A model generated the notes under the pieces. It was given only the letters and a program-made list of their open reading frames with translations, ran no database searches and was not told where the DNA came from. A DNA stretch of 64,000 bases from Balneolaceae bacterium (GTDB lineage Bacteria > Bacteroidota > Rhodothermia > Balneolales > Balneolaceae), in the NCBI GenBank assembly GCA_007134695.1, contig SLKI01000008.1:248001-312000 (forward strand), given 5' to 3'. Both the position numbers and the translations under genes were made by a program. Positions 27,015 to 37,478 of the stretch are shown piece after piece (within the stretch, counting starts at the first letter, position 1; each line of letters starts with the position of its first letter).

Positions 27015-28616
27015 ATGAACAACTATTACACACTAATATATCTATCGAAACATATATATGACAAATTGAAATCGTCAAGATTTCAATTCAGCCTCTCTCC
27101 GCATCGAAATGTCTGGACCGGATACTTTCAGCAAACCGGTCAAAATGAGCCCATGAGACTCATTTTCAGCACACAACCGGGAGAGATCGCACTCTTCACA
27201 GATCGGTATCGGCCACCAAAAAAACAGAATGTTCAATCTTTTTTCCAATCGCTCAAAGAAAAAGAAGTCCAGGACGTTCATCTTGCCGAAGGTGACCGGC
27301 TCCTCACCATTGAACTTTCGAATGATCTGCATCTGTTGTTTCAACTTTTCGGGAACCGGGCCAACCTTTTTCTCGTTGAACAGAATCTGATCGTCGACGC
27401 ATTTAAAAATCCGGAAAAAGTAAAGGGGAAACCCGCACCCACCCCGCGAAAACCGAAACCTGGTAAAGCCCCGCCGGAAGATGCATCGGCAAAAAAATGG
27501 ATGCTCCATAACGAAAATAAACTTCCGAGGCCGCTGATACAGCCGTTGATTGACCAATACAGCCTCGAACACGCAGCACCCGATGAAATTGGCCGGTTCA
27601 CCGATGAAGTCCGAAACGAACTCCTGTCTGCCGGCAAGTTCCGGGTGCTGGCCGATGGTACCATCTGTCCGCTATCTGAATATCGCCTGAAAGCCGACAC
27701 ACTCAAAACATTCGATTCGGTCAATGACGCGATTCGACATGCATACCATTTGCGCTCGGCCCGGCGCAGATTTGGCAACAAGCTCAAGAAGTGGAAACCA
27801 TCGCTGGAAAGAATTCGGGATAAAACCAGACGTACGCTTACGCAGCTCGAAGATGCAGAAAAAGCGCTGGAGAGAGCCGAAATGTATGAAAAGTATGGCC
27901 ACCTGCTGATGACAAAGGCCCATGAAACCCCCAGGCCGGATGAAACAAGAGTCGAGATGAATGATCTTTATGAAGAGGATACACAAATCACGATCGAGAT
28001 CGATCCCCTCCTCTCATTTGCCGAGAATGCCCAAAGCTACTACGACAAGTCTGCCGGCGCTAAAAAAAGAATAGACGAGGCGAAAAAAAGAAAAGCGGAA
28101 TCTGAACATACGCTCGAGATAGTTGAAAATCTGTTGACCTCCCTCGATCAGGCCAACTCCCTGTCCGATCTTGAAAAGTGGGAGAAAAAGCACAGCAGTC
28201 GCCTGGAGAAATTGGGTATAACCCGGACCCATCGTGAAGAGGGGCCCTCTGTGCCCTTCTTGAGGAGGTCGGCAAACGGATTCGAGATCTGGATCGGGAA
28301 GAATGCAAAAAGCAATGACCGGCTGACCTCTGCGGCCCACAAAGAGGATATCTGGATGCATGCACGAGGTACAAGCGGATCTCACGTGGTGGTACGAATG
28401 AATAATCGTCAGGATTATCCGCCTCGTAACGTACTGATTAAAGCCGCCTCATGGGCAGCCTGGTACTCCAAACAGCGTGGCGCCGGACTTGTGCCCGTGA
28501 TTGTGACCAAAAAGAAGTATGTTTCAAAACCCAAAGGAGCGCCACCCGGACTGGTTCGTGTACAGCGCGAAGAGGTTGAGATGGTAAAGCCGAAAAAACC
28601 AGAGCATGACTCGTGA
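27015..28616 (+). CDS. NFACT-family protein, RqcH-like
   Basis: RqcH/NEMF proteins bind stalled 50S-peptidyl-tRNA complexes and add C-terminal alanine tails that mark the chain for degradation. The 533-residue protein has an NFACT-N domain (1-150) with Asp94-Arg95 in AEGDR, matching the DR motif needed for tRNA recruitment in Bacillus RqcH. A charged, helical coiled-coil middle (about 255-380) follows, then the NFACT-R domain with WMHARGTSGSHVVVR and the lysine-rich KKKYVSKPKGAPPG. I chose ATG 27015 because the 21 residues before it are unlike the family. The 3' end overlaps aroK by 11 bp. Confidence 0.88.
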   Translation: MNNYYTLIYLSKHIYDKLKSSRFQFSLSPHRNVWTGYFQQTGQNEPMRLIFSTQPGEIALFTDRYRPPKKQNVQSFFQSLKEKEVQDVHLAEGDRLLTIELSNDLHLLFQLFGNRANLFLVEQNLIVDAFKNPEKVKGKPAPTPRKPKPGKAPPEDASAKKWMLHNENKLPRPLIQPLIDQYSLEHAAPDEIGRFTDEVRNELLSAGKFRVLADGTICPLSEYRLKADTLKTFDSVNDAIRHAYHLRSARRRFGNKLKKWKPSLERIRDKTRRTLTQLEDAEKALERAEMYEKYGHLLMTKAHETPRPDETRVEMNDLYEEDTQITIEIDPLLSFAENAQSYYDKSAGAKKRIDEAKKRKAESEHTLEIVENLLTSLDQANSLSDLEKWEKKHSSRLEKLGITRTHREEGPSVPFLRRSANGFEIWIGKNAKSNDRLTSAAHKEDIWMHARGTSGSHVVVRMNNRQDYPPRNVLIKAASWAAWYSKQRGAGLVPVIVTKKKYVSKPKGAPPGLVRVQREEVEMVKPKKPEHDS

Positions 28617-29160
28617 TCTGAAACCGAATATAAGAATCTATTTATGCGGCATGATGGGGTCCGGAAAATCGACGGTAGGCCGATTACTGGCCAGGCGCCT
28701 GAATCTACCCCATTTCGACCTCGATGAAGAAATAGAAAAGAATGCAGGAAAGACGATCCCCGAAATCTTTCAACATCGGGGAGAATCGGAATTTCGCCGC
28801 TTGGAAAGAGAACTTCTCGATCAGCTGCACCGTACCCACGGTGTTCACTCACTGGGTGGCGGGGCATTGCAAAATCAGCAGATTGTTGATCTTCTCAAAT
28901 CTTCGGGATTCCTCATTTATCTTGAGGCTCCGCTCTCCCAGCTTTCACAGCGTCTCGGCGAATCGAAAAACCGGCCCTTGCTGAACGATAAAAACAGAAA
29001 GCAGAAAAAGCAGACCCTGGAACAGCTCTATATCGAAAGAACCCCCTACTACCACCAGGCTAATCTGTTGATCTCTACAGAGAGTGACAGCCCGGAAGCT
29101 GTCGTTCAAAAGATTTTACTCCACCCCGATTTTAAAAAATTTCTGGCTGATGAAACGTAA
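28606..29160 (+). CDS. aroK: Shikimate kinase
   Basis: AroK phosphorylates shikimate in aromatic amino-acid synthesis. The 184 residues have the Walker A loop GMMGSGKS (15-22), the substrate aspartate in FDLDEEIE, the shikimate-binding GGGAL segment and the LID arginine region NRPLLND. Length is normal. It overlaps the upstream RqcH-like gene by 11 bp and the downstream aroB by 11 bp, so all three are one message. Confidence 0.96.
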   Translation: MTRDLKPNIRIYLCGMMGSGKSTVGRLLARRLNLPHFDLDEEIEKNAGKTIPEIFQHRGESEFRRLERELLDQLHRTHGVHSLGGGALQNQQIVDLLKSSGFLIYLEAPLSQLSQRLGESKNRPLLNDKNRKQKKQTLEQLYIERTPYYHQANLLISTESDSPEAVVQKILLHPDFKKFLADET

Positions 29161-30388
29161 ATTGACCATATCCTCCTCACAACACCGATATCCGGTAAAC
29201 TTTCACCGGTCGGCCACCTCTCTGGTCAGGGCGATTGCAGAAAACCGTACCATGACCGTTGCTCAAAAAAAGAAAAAACCTGGCAACGGGGATGAATCGG
29301 CAATTCTTTTTTTCGCTATCGATCGTCAGGTACACAAACACTATCGAAAAGAGTTTGATGATCTGTCTGGCCTGGCCGGTTCACAGATTCTTCAATTTCT
29401 TGTCCCATCCGGCGAACAGAGCAAGTCGATAGAGATGTGGCAGAAGATCACAGACTACCTGCTCGAACAGGGAGTACGGCGAAACACACCGGTTATTGCA
29501 GTTGGAGGCGGAGTCACAGGTGATCTGGCCGGTTTTGCCGCTTCGACAGTAATGAGAGGCCTCCCTCTGATTCAGGTACCTACGACCCTGCTGGCCATGG
29601 TCGACAGCTCTGTAGGAGGCAAGACCGGCATCAACCATAAATGCGGAAAAAACCTGATCGGAAGTTTCTATCCTCCCCGGTCGATAGAACTGTCTACCGA
29701 ATTTCTGGCTACCCTGCCTCCAAAAGAGTGGATGAACGGGGTCAGTGAAATTCTCAAATATGGTGCAATATCCGATCCGAGGATCTTCCAGGCCTGCCGG
29801 CAACTTTTTATGCCTGATGCGGATGGAGATAGCGGACAGGATACCGCTCACCCCGCCTCTGGCCATAAAGAGCACACCGGGGACGCTTCCGCAGATGGAA
29901 CAGCAAAGTTCGTTCAACCGATTCCGGCTCCGGGTGATCCAAAATTGGTGCAGCTGATCGAGAAATCGATCAGAATCAAGGCAGCAATTGTCGAGCAAGA
30001 TGAGAAAGAGTCGGGAGCCAGAATGTTTCTTAATTTCGGCCATACATTTGCCCACGCACTGGAGAAGCTGGCAGGATATGGAACGATCAGTCATGGCGAA
30101 GCGGTGTTTATCGGGATGATCGCTGCTGTTCACCTCTCAAATCGGCTCGGTGCGTCTGTCGACCCCGCGAACATTGAACGTTTTAGCCCACTCTACCCGA
30201 TGCCCGAACTCCATCTGCCAAACCGTTACGAAGAACTGACCGACCAGATGTATCGTGACAAGAAACGCTCTTCCAGCCGTTTAAAACTGATCCTGTTGCA
30301 AGATTGGGGAGCTCCATACGTTACAGAAACTGACGATCGTGCTGCCGTAATGGATGCATGGCGTTATGCAATGGAGAGAGTTCGATAA
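29150..30388 (+). CDS. aroB: 3-dehydroquinate synthase with an internal insertion
   Basis: AroB converts DAHP to 3-dehydroquinate using NAD+ and a metal. Family motifs are intact: GGGVTGDLAGF, the metal-binding ALEKLAGY-type helix preceded by LNFGHTFAHAL, and KYGAISDP. The start at 29150 gives an 11 bp overlap with aroK and removes an out-of-family extension. Residues about 221-264 form an extra hydrophilic stretch (Asp/Gly/His/Ala-rich) between the KYGAI helix and the LVQLIEKSI helix, not expected in typical AroB. The frame is intact, so this is an insertion loop and not a frameshift. Confidence 0.93.
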   Translation: MKRKLTISSSQHRYPVNFHRSATSLVRAIAENRTMTVAQKKKKPGNGDESAILFFAIDRQVHKHYRKEFDDLSGLAGSQILQFLVPSGEQSKSIEMWQKITDYLLEQGVRRNTPVIAVGGGVTGDLAGFAASTVMRGLPLIQVPTTLLAMVDSSVGGKTGINHKCGKNLIGSFYPPRSIELSTEFLATLPPKEWMNGVSEILKYGAISDPRIFQACRQLFMPDADGDSGQDTAHPASGHKEHTGDASADGTAKFVQPIPAPGDPKLVQLIEKSIRIKAAIVEQDEKESGARMFLNFGHTFAHALEKLAGYGTISHGEAVFIGMIAAVHLSNRLGASVDPANIERFSPLYPMPELHLPNRYEELTDQMYRDKKRSSSRLKLILLQDWGAPYVTETDDRAAVMDAWRYAMERVR

Positions 30389-30480
30389 TTGAATTTATTA
30401 TATTTCTGCGTTGTCCTGCTCTATACCGGCATATACCGGAGCAACCGGTCAGATGTTAAGATGCACCAAATTGTGATCTG

Positions 30481-33400
30481 TTGATTCTAAAATGGATATA
30501 TAAAATCTGGAAATTTTTCCTGGCAACGTTCTTTTTCCTGTTGACGGGAATCGCCCTCGGTACGCTTATTCTATTCGGCTCACTGCAGCTCGACAGAACC
30601 CAGGAGTACCTGGCCGATCTTTTAACTGAGCAGTTTGACGAATCATTTGAGGGCCAGATGACGGTCGAACGTATTGACGGTTTATTGCCTTTTAACACCA
30701 GGCTGCATAACGTTCGGTTATACACCCCCGACAAAGACAGAGAGGCCGACTTTACAATTGAAGAGGTCATCCTGACCATTCAGCCATGGGATCTTCTTCG
30801 GGAAACGATATCCATACGCTCTTTTGAACTTCATCAGCCCCAACTGCTGCTCTATCAGCTTGACGAAGAGAGAACCAACTTTGATGCTATTTTTTCCCGA
30901 ACTGTTGAGCAGGAGCGATCCGGCAGATATATCGATATTTTCGACAAGTTTGGAATTTATGCACCGCAACTCTCCATTTTCAACGGTTCATTGATACTGG
31001 ATGGATATGAACGCTCTGCCCCACTGCCCCTGCCCTCTCCATTACTGGTCGACAATATTCAAACCGGTTTTCATCTGGATCTTGCCGAGCGACACCGGCA
31101 GCTCGATATCGACCGGTTCAGTTTCGACATCCATCTGGAAGAGACACTCTCGCTGAGAGGACAAGGACAGCTATTCAGCGATGACGAAGTTCTGGAAATG
31201 AACGCGATCCAGCTGGAATCCGGCGACTCCCGATTCAGATTCTCCGCTTATGCCACTCCAATCGATTTCACACAACCCAATCTGCCGGGCCAGTTTTCTG
31301 AAGCGAGTTACTGGCTGGAAACCTCAGCTTCGGTTGTCTCCTCTACGCTTCTCGGTTCACTTTATCCCGGTTTCCCGATAGAGAATGAACTCATTGATTT
31401 TGAATTGTCGGCAGAAGGAACCCTGGACAGTCTCAACATTGATCGACTCAGGGCCGGCATCGGGAACTCACTCTTCCAGGCACAGGGCCAGGTTACCGAC
31501 ATTGAAAATGAGATCCATTACAACGGAAACTTCGAGCTGGAGAACCTCGACCCGGAGCAGCCGGATCAATGGCTGGGAAGCCTGTTGAAGCTCGACAGCC
31601 GGCAGACGGAATTTCTGGGGGGAATACGGGCGGCTGGACAGGTAACCGGCGATCGAAACAGGCTGGAAAGCAACCTGATTTTTCAATCTCCAAACGGATC
31701 ACTACAGCTGGAGGGATCGGTGAGCTGGGATGAAAACCTGGTGTACCAGGCAACACTCGAAGTCGATTCTCTCGATCTCGGCCCGCTCTTCGCCGATCAT
31801 ATCGACAACAATCTGATACACGGATCTGTCCATATTTCCGGAACCGGATCAACGCTCGACGAGCTGCAGGGTACTCTCAGTGCCGACCTTTACGCTGCAA
31901 ATTTCAACCATATCGAGATCGATCGAAGTATAATCGAAGCCCGGCTGGAAGAGAACCGCCTGACTCATCAAATGACACTTCACGCCGGCCCCTCCTTTCT
32001 TCAGTCGGAGGGAACTGTTCTAAGGAACCCGGGAAACAGCTGGAATATCCGCATCGGCGGATCTATGGCCGAGCTGAGCCTTTCTCAACTTTTCCAGGAT
32101 GATAACCTGCCGGAACTGGTTACGGCTGAGTTTCAGACCGATCTCAACTGGAGCCATCTCGACGATCTTTATGGCCGAATAAGTCTGGATGTCGATCAAT
32201 CAGTAGTTAGCGGTGACACCCTCGCCTCACATCAATTTTATGCCGATCTCGATTCGCCCTCCGAACCTGGCGATCCCAGAAACCTTCGAATCACCAGCAG
32301 CTTTCTGGATGCCAGCCTGCAAGGCGATCTCTACCCGGAGCAGCTTTTCCGGCTTTCCCGTTACTGGACAGACTATTTTCAGCGACAAATTGCAGAAGAG
32401 CTGCGCCTGACAGATTCTGCAGAGAGATTCCCGGACCTTGAATTGACAGAACCCGGGCCGGCTCAAATCTCGATGGAACTGAACGTTAAGGACCTTGCGA
32501 AACTGGAATCCTACCTGGGCGGGTTCGGACAGATTCGCAGCCGGGCCTCGGTTACATTGAATCTGGATATCGGCCCGGATCAACTTTTGCTTACAGGGCG
32601 ATTCTCTGATGCCGGAATGCGAATAACTCAGATCACAGGAGAGGAACTGCAGGGCAGCCTGACCGCCAATTTCTTCCATGACACTCCATTTCGGGAGCAA
32701 TCGACACTCGATCTCCAGCTGCAGGCCGACAGAATCGCCTACAAAGATTTTGAGCTGGAAAGTGGCCTCCTTTCCCTTTCCATGCTGGACGATTCTCTAT
32801 CCACCGACTTGACAGCCGGCATCAACGGAGATGATCTCAACCTGAACCTTGGGCTCACAACGCGGCTCTACCCCGGGCGGGTCCATACCCGAATCGATCG
32901 ATTCGAAGCCGGAGATGAGGAGTATCGATGGAGCGTCGATGGAACACCCAATATCTACTGGTCCGAAGACCGTTCAGTTGTCGCCGACCGATTATATTTT
33001 GTCCACAACGACTCACGGGTCGAAATCGACGGTATTTTCAGTGACCAACCTGAACATTATGTCGATTACCGATTCCGTAATCTCGACCTGGAACTGCTCT
33101 CCGACATCGTTGGCGGGCGTGTCACCTTCTCTGGGAGCCTCGATGGTGACCTGACGACACGAACTCTGTTTCAGCAACCCTCCTTCGAAGGCACCCTCCA
33201 GGTGAATAGCGGACAGTTAGTCGGCAGGCAGATCGGAGATATTTCGATTTCGAGCTTATATACTGCTGATGAAGACCGGTTTCAAACTTCAATCGCCATC
33301 TACACCGATCCGGAGCGGTATCCGGAATACCTGGAAGCGAATGACGGCATCGGCCAGAACCTGCACCTGGAAGGCTGGTTCAAGGCACCCGACCTTGACA

Positions 33401-35181
33401 ACCCGGAAGAACAGTTCTTCCATTTTGATGCGGACCTGAGAGAGATCGATCTGTGGATCGCGACGGTTATCGTACCCGACATTCTGGAACAGGTGGAAGG
33501 TCGGGCAGAAGGTTACGGATCGATCCAGGGCTCCCTCCGTGATTTTGATTTTAATGCTCATTTCGACATCGACGGGGTGATAGGTGAACCCGCCTTTGTC
33601 AATACCCGGTACCGGCTCGACGGCCAGCTTGAATTTGACCGTCATACGGGCCTCACTTTTCACAATCTGAACCTGCGCGATGATCAGGGCGGCCGTGGAT
33701 TTCTTACCGGGACGATCGATCTGGATGACTTTTCTGACTACACCTACCTTGACCTGGCTCTGGAGATGGACGGACTGAGATTTATGAACAATCCGTATGA
33801 TCCGGACATCCCGTTTTACGCCAATGCCAGAGGTACGGGACAGGTCCAATTGACAGGCAGCAATTTTGAACCCTACCTGAGAACCACGGGACCGGTCAGA
33901 ATATTACCCGGTTCAAGGATTTCCGTCCCCGTACTTGATGAAGCCGAACTGCAACATCAGCGCCACAGTTTTATCCAGTTTGTCGACAGTTTCGACCTGG
34001 AACCGCTGATTGGACAGCCGGGTACAGAAACCGGCAGCAGAGATTCACCGTTTCAGTTCAATCCCGAAAGCCAGACTTTTATCGAAAGATTCAGGCTCGA
34101 TTTGCAGTTCACTGCTGACGATCCGGTCGCCTTTCAGCTCATTTTCGACCGCGTCACCAATGAGATTCTGACTGCCAACAGTACCGGCCAGCTCCGGCTG
34201 ACTCTGGAAGACCAGAATGTCAACCTATTCGGCCGTGCTCATATAAATAATGGCGATTACCAGTTCGTAGTCGGTGACATCATCTCAAGGCGGTTCCAGC
34301 TGGTCGAAGGAGGCTCGATCACCTGGGAAGGCGACCCTGCCAATGCCAGATTAAATGTTGACGCCACCTACCGTGCCCGGCCCGATTTGACAGCTTTAAT
34401 GACAACCGGGATGCCCGACGGGCTTGAAGGCTCCCAGAGAATTCCCGTCGACCTTATACTGAATATCGGCGGTACGATCAGCGAGCTGGAGAACGAATTC
34501 TATTTTGATATTCCATCCAATATCGAGGGTACGCTCGATCCTGCAATCGTTGCACAGCTGAACACCCTGAACAGCAATGAGGATGAAAAAATTGTACAGG
34601 CGACCAGCCTGCTGCTTTCTGGCAACTTTATTCCGATGGCAACAGCAACGGCAGAGGGCGGCTCCGGAATGGCCCTGATGGAGACACTCACCGGAGGTAC
34701 GGTCGTATCTCCTTTGATCACGGGCCAGGTGATCAATCCGCTGCTTTCCGATCAGATCAACTCACTGCTTCGAAGCGATATGGCACTCGATATCGATTTC
34801 AACCTCACCTATCTGAATCAGATCGACCTGGGGGTGGCTTTACGACTCTATGATGACCGCCTGATTCTCCGCCGGGACGGTGAAATTACAGGCCCGTACA
34901 GTGATATCGGAGATCTCGGAGCAACCTACCGCATCAACCGTACATTTGCTGTCACGGCATTTCATCGTCAAGACCCCACCCTTTCCAATACCAGTGCCAC
35001 CGAACCTCGTCAGGTTCAGGAAATGAACGGAGTCGGGCTGGAAGCCCAGGTACAGTTCAACACCTGGCGAGAATTCAGACAGCGATTTACAAATGCTATC
35101 GCCCGTCTGTTCGGACTGCGTAATGATGATGAGGAGGAGGATGGAACGGACGAGGAGGCAGAATTGATTGCATTTGATTGA
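30481..35181 (+). CDS. tamB: TamB/DUF490-type translocation and assembly module protein
   Basis: TamB-like proteins span from the inner membrane to the outer membrane and act in lipid transport or outer-membrane protein assembly. The 1566-residue product has one N-terminal membrane anchor (about 8-33). A very long beta-taco series follows, made of alternating hydrophobic strands such as SLDLGPLFADHIDNNLIHGS, and it ends in the conserved DUF490 region near residues 1150-1500. The start is TTG at 30481; the frame is closed by TAA 24 bp upstream and no ATG lies between. It follows aroB after 92 bp. TamA is not in the window. Confidence 0.9.
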   Translation: MILKWIYKIWKFFLATFFFLLTGIALGTLILFGSLQLDRTQEYLADLLTEQFDESFEGQMTVERIDGLLPFNTRLHNVRLYTPDKDREADFTIEEVILTIQPWDLLRETISIRSFELHQPQLLLYQLDEERTNFDAIFSRTVEQERSGRYIDIFDKFGIYAPQLSIFNGSLILDGYERSAPLPLPSPLLVDNIQTGFHLDLAERHRQLDIDRFSFDIHLEETLSLRGQGQLFSDDEVLEMNAIQLESGDSRFRFSAYATPIDFTQPNLPGQFSEASYWLETSASVVSSTLLGSLYPGFPIENELIDFELSAEGTLDSLNIDRLRAGIGNSLFQAQGQVTDIENEIHYNGNFELENLDPEQPDQWLGSLLKLDSRQTEFLGGIRAAGQVTGDRNRLESNLIFQSPNGSLQLEGSVSWDENLVYQATLEVDSLDLGPLFADHIDNNLIHGSVHISGTGSTLDELQGTLSADLYAANFNHIEIDRSIIEARLEENRLTHQMTLHAGPSFLQSEGTVLRNPGNSWNIRIGGSMAELSLSQLFQDDNLPELVTAEFQTDLNWSHLDDLYGRISLDVDQSVVSGDTLASHQFYADLDSPSEPGDPRNLRITSSFLDASLQGDLYPEQLFRLSRYWTDYFQRQIAEELRLTDSAERFPDLELTEPGPAQISMELNVKDLAKLESYLGGFGQIRSRASVTLNLDIGPDQLLLTGRFSDAGMRITQITGEELQGSLTANFFHDTPFREQSTLDLQLQADRIAYKDFELESGLLSLSMLDDSLSTDLTAGINGDDLNLNLGLTTRLYPGRVHTRIDRFEAGDEEYRWSVDGTPNIYWSEDRSVVADRLYFVHNDSRVEIDGIFSDQPEHYVDYRFRNLDLELLSDIVGGRVTFSGSLDGDLTTRTLFQQPSFEGTLQVNSGQLVGRQIGDISISSLYTADEDRFQTSIAIYTDPERYPEYLEANDGIGQNLHLEGWFKAPDLDNPEEQFFHFDADLREIDLWIATVIVPDILEQVEGRAEGYGSIQGSLRDFDFNAHFDIDGVIGEPAFVNTRYRLDGQLEFDRHTGLTFHNLNLRDDQGGRGFLTGTIDLDDFSDYTYLDLALEMDGLRFMNNPYDPDIPFYANARGTGQVQLTGSNFEPYLRTTGPVRILPGSRISVPVLDEAELQHQRHSFIQFVDSFDLEPLIGQPGTETGSRDSPFQFNPESQTFIERFRLDLQFTADDPVAFQLIFDRVTNEILTANSTGQLRLTLEDQNVNLFGRAHINNGDYQFVVGDIISRRFQLVEGGSITWEGDPANARLNVDATYRARPDLTALMTTGMPDGLEGSQRIPVDLILNIGGTISELENEFYFDIPSNIEGTLDPAIVAQLNTLNSNEDEKIVQATSLLLSGNFIPMATATAEGGSGMALMETLTGGTVVSPLITGQVINPLLSDQINSLLRSDMALDIDFNLTYLNQIDLGVALRLYDDRLILRRDGEITGPYSDIGDLGATYRINRTFAVTAFHRQDPTLSNTSATEPRQVQEMNGVGLEAQVQFNTWREFRQRFTNAIARLFGLRNDDEEEDGTDEEAELIAFD

Positions 35182-35259
35182 AAGGCTCTTTTCCTTTCCT
35201 GCCTGTTCTCCGGCAGAAAACAATTCTTCTGCTAACCTGTACTGGAGTTCAGAAATCCA

Positions 35260-35266
35260 TACCTTG
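35260..35266 (+). promoter_or_regulatory. Possible -7 element of rnr (TACCTTG)
   Basis: TACCTTG lies 35 bp upstream of the RNase R start, in the 119 bp gap after tamB. It resembles the TACCTTCG and TATCTTG elements before other genes of the window. Confidence 0.3.
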
Positions 35267-35300
35267 AAGAAACGATATTAAGAAGTGTACAAAAAATAAT

Positions 35301-37469
35301 ATGGCTAGAAAAAACAAGAAGAAACGACTTACCTCTCTCGAAAAGGAGATTCTGAAAATACTCAAATCGTGGCCTGACGCTGCAATTCCGGCTCCTGTTC
35401 TGCAGGATGCCCTCGGCCTGAAAGGGAAAAAGGGAGATGAAAAACTGAACAAATCTCTTCAAACCCTGATCAACAAAGACCAGATTCGGATGACCAAGGG
35501 GAAACTGATCAGTTTCAACGAAGTGTATGCCGAAGAAGAGCCCCTTTACGAAGGAATTCTCGATGTCAACAAATATGGCGACGGTTATGTTGTAACCGAA
35601 GGCAGAGACCAGGATATCAAAATTCCGGCCCGTTACCTTGATACGGCGCTGGATCGAGACCGGGTAAAGGCCAAAATCACCCACTATCACAAGAAGAGCG
35701 GCAAACCGATCGGGCGGGTTGAGGAGATCATCGAACGCGGTAAAACACTATTTGTCGGGACACTCGATTCACCGGCCAAAAACAGCTGGTTCATCCGGCC
35801 CGATGAACACTCCTCTCGAACAGACTTTTTTGTAGATCAAAAGGATATCAAAGGAGCCAAACCGGGCCAGAAAGTGACATTCCGGCTGGTCGAATGGGAT
35901 AACGTCCGGGGATTGCCTCGTGCAAAAGTCGAACAGATTCTGGGAGACCCCGAAACAAGCGAGGCCAAAATATTGTCGATTCTGGCCGAAAAACAGTTCA
36001 GCGCAGAGTTTCCGAATGAGGTCGAAGCATTTGCCAGGTCAATTGACGATCGTATACCCCAATCTGAAATCAGCAGGCGCCGAGACCTGAGAGATGAAAT
36101 CACTTTTACTATCGACCCAGCGGATGCCAAAGATTTTGACGATGCACTCAGTATCCGAATGCTGGATAACGGCAATTATGAACTTGGGGTACACATCGCC
36201 GATGTTACCCATTACATGCCTCGCGGCTCCGATCTCGACAAGGAGGCCTTTCAAAGAGGAACCAGTGTCTATCTTGTCGACCGTGTGATTCCCATGCTTC
36301 CGGAGAGGCTGAGTAACGGGGTCTGCAGTTTAAGACCTCGTGAAGAGAAGCTGGTTTTCAGCTGTTTTATGGAAATCCATCCTTCCGGTAAACTGGTCGA
36401 TTACTCCGTTGATGAGTGTGTAATCAACTCCAATCAGAGGTTTACCTACGAAGAGGTTCAAAAGATTCTCGACGGTAAAGATCACAAACTGAAACCACAG
36501 CTGAAAACGGCCGAAAAGCTGGCCAGGACACTTCTCGACCGACGTTTTAAAGCCGGCTCGATCAACTTCGAAACACCGGAACCCAAATTTGTCCTGGACG
36601 ATAATGGAAAGCCGGTAGATGTCATCGTCAAAAAACGGCTCTTTGCACACCGCCTGATCGAAGAGTGTATGCTGATGGCAAATAAAACTGTTGCACAGCA
36701 TATTGACAAAATCAGGAGGGGGAGCGGAAAAAAAGGAAAAGAGAATCATCCGTTTCTTTACAGGGTGCACGATCAGCCCGACCTCGAAAAGCTCTACAAT
36801 ATCCGTGAGAACGTTAAACCGCTGGGCATCCAATTTGAAGTAAAAAACCGCATCTCTCCTGGTGAAATCAACTCCCTGCTTAAGAAAGTAGAGGATACCA
36901 AGATGGAATCGATCATCAACGATCTGATGTTGCGAGCGATGTCCAAGGCAGAATACAGCCCGAAGAATATTGGGCATTTCGGACTTGGTTTTACTCATTA
37001 TGCACACTTCACCAGCCCTATTCGCCGTTACCCCGATGTGATTGTTCACCGGCTGCTCAAGCGTTACAACGCCGGCAACCGGGAATACACCTATACAGAA
37101 CTTGAGGAAGCCGGACAACAGTGCAGCGAGCAGGAACGATATGCCGTGGAAGCTGAAAGGGATTCGGTCAAACTCAAGCAGGTGGAATATCTCTCCGAAA
37201 GACTCGGCGAGACGTACGACGGAGTCATCAGCGGAGTCACGGAGAACGGTTTATACGTAATTTTAAATGATGTGTACTGCGAAGGCATGATTCACGTTAG
37301 GGATTTGAAAGATGACTATTACGTCTTCGATCAGAAGCGCCACTGTCTGCTGGGCCGTTCAAGGGGCAAGCAGTACAGACTCGGAGACGACATCAAAGTG
37401 AAAGTCGCGAAAACCGATCTCGAACGGAGGTTGATTGACTTTGTTATACCCGACAACCAGACACAATAA
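35301..37469 (+). CDS. rnr: Ribonuclease R
   Basis: RNase R is a processive 3'-5' exoribonuclease that degrades structured RNA and takes part in ribosomal RNA quality control. The 722 residues show an N-terminal winged-helix region (about 8-70), two cold-shock domains (75-235), the RNB catalytic domain and a C-terminal S1 domain (GETYDGVISGVTENGLYV). The metal-binding aspartates in IDPADAKDFDDAL fall at 272, 278, 280 and 281, the same numbers as in E. coli RNase R. The gene has a 9 bp gap to the next gene. Confidence 0.97.
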   Translation: MARKNKKKRLTSLEKEILKILKSWPDAAIPAPVLQDALGLKGKKGDEKLNKSLQTLINKDQIRMTKGKLISFNEVYAEEEPLYEGILDVNKYGDGYVVTEGRDQDIKIPARYLDTALDRDRVKAKITHYHKKSGKPIGRVEEIIERGKTLFVGTLDSPAKNSWFIRPDEHSSRTDFFVDQKDIKGAKPGQKVTFRLVEWDNVRGLPRAKVEQILGDPETSEAKILSILAEKQFSAEFPNEVEAFARSIDDRIPQSEISRRRDLRDEITFTIDPADAKDFDDALSIRMLDNGNYELGVHIADVTHYMPRGSDLDKEAFQRGTSVYLVDRVIPMLPERLSNGVCSLRPREEKLVFSCFMEIHPSGKLVDYSVDECVINSNQRFTYEEVQKILDGKDHKLKPQLKTAEKLARTLLDRRFKAGSINFETPEPKFVLDDNGKPVDVIVKKRLFAHRLIEECMLMANKTVAQHIDKIRRGSGKKGKENHPFLYRVHDQPDLEKLYNIRENVKPLGIQFEVKNRISPGEINSLLKKVEDTKMESIINDLMLRAMSKAEYSPKNIGHFGLGFTHYAHFTSPIRRYPDVIVHRLLKRYNAGNREYTYTELEEAGQQCSEQERYAVEAERDSVKLKQVEYLSERLGETYDGVISGVTENGLYVILNDVYCEGMIHVRDLKDDYYVFDQKRHCLLGRSRGKQYRLGDDIKVKVAKTDLERRLIDFVIPDNQTQ

Positions 37470-37478
37470 CCCGATTCG

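Noticed and set aside
29084-29149. Longer AroB N-terminus starting at 29084
   Set aside because: The extra residues lie entirely inside aroK in another frame and do not resemble the family; ATG 29150 gives the usual short overlap.
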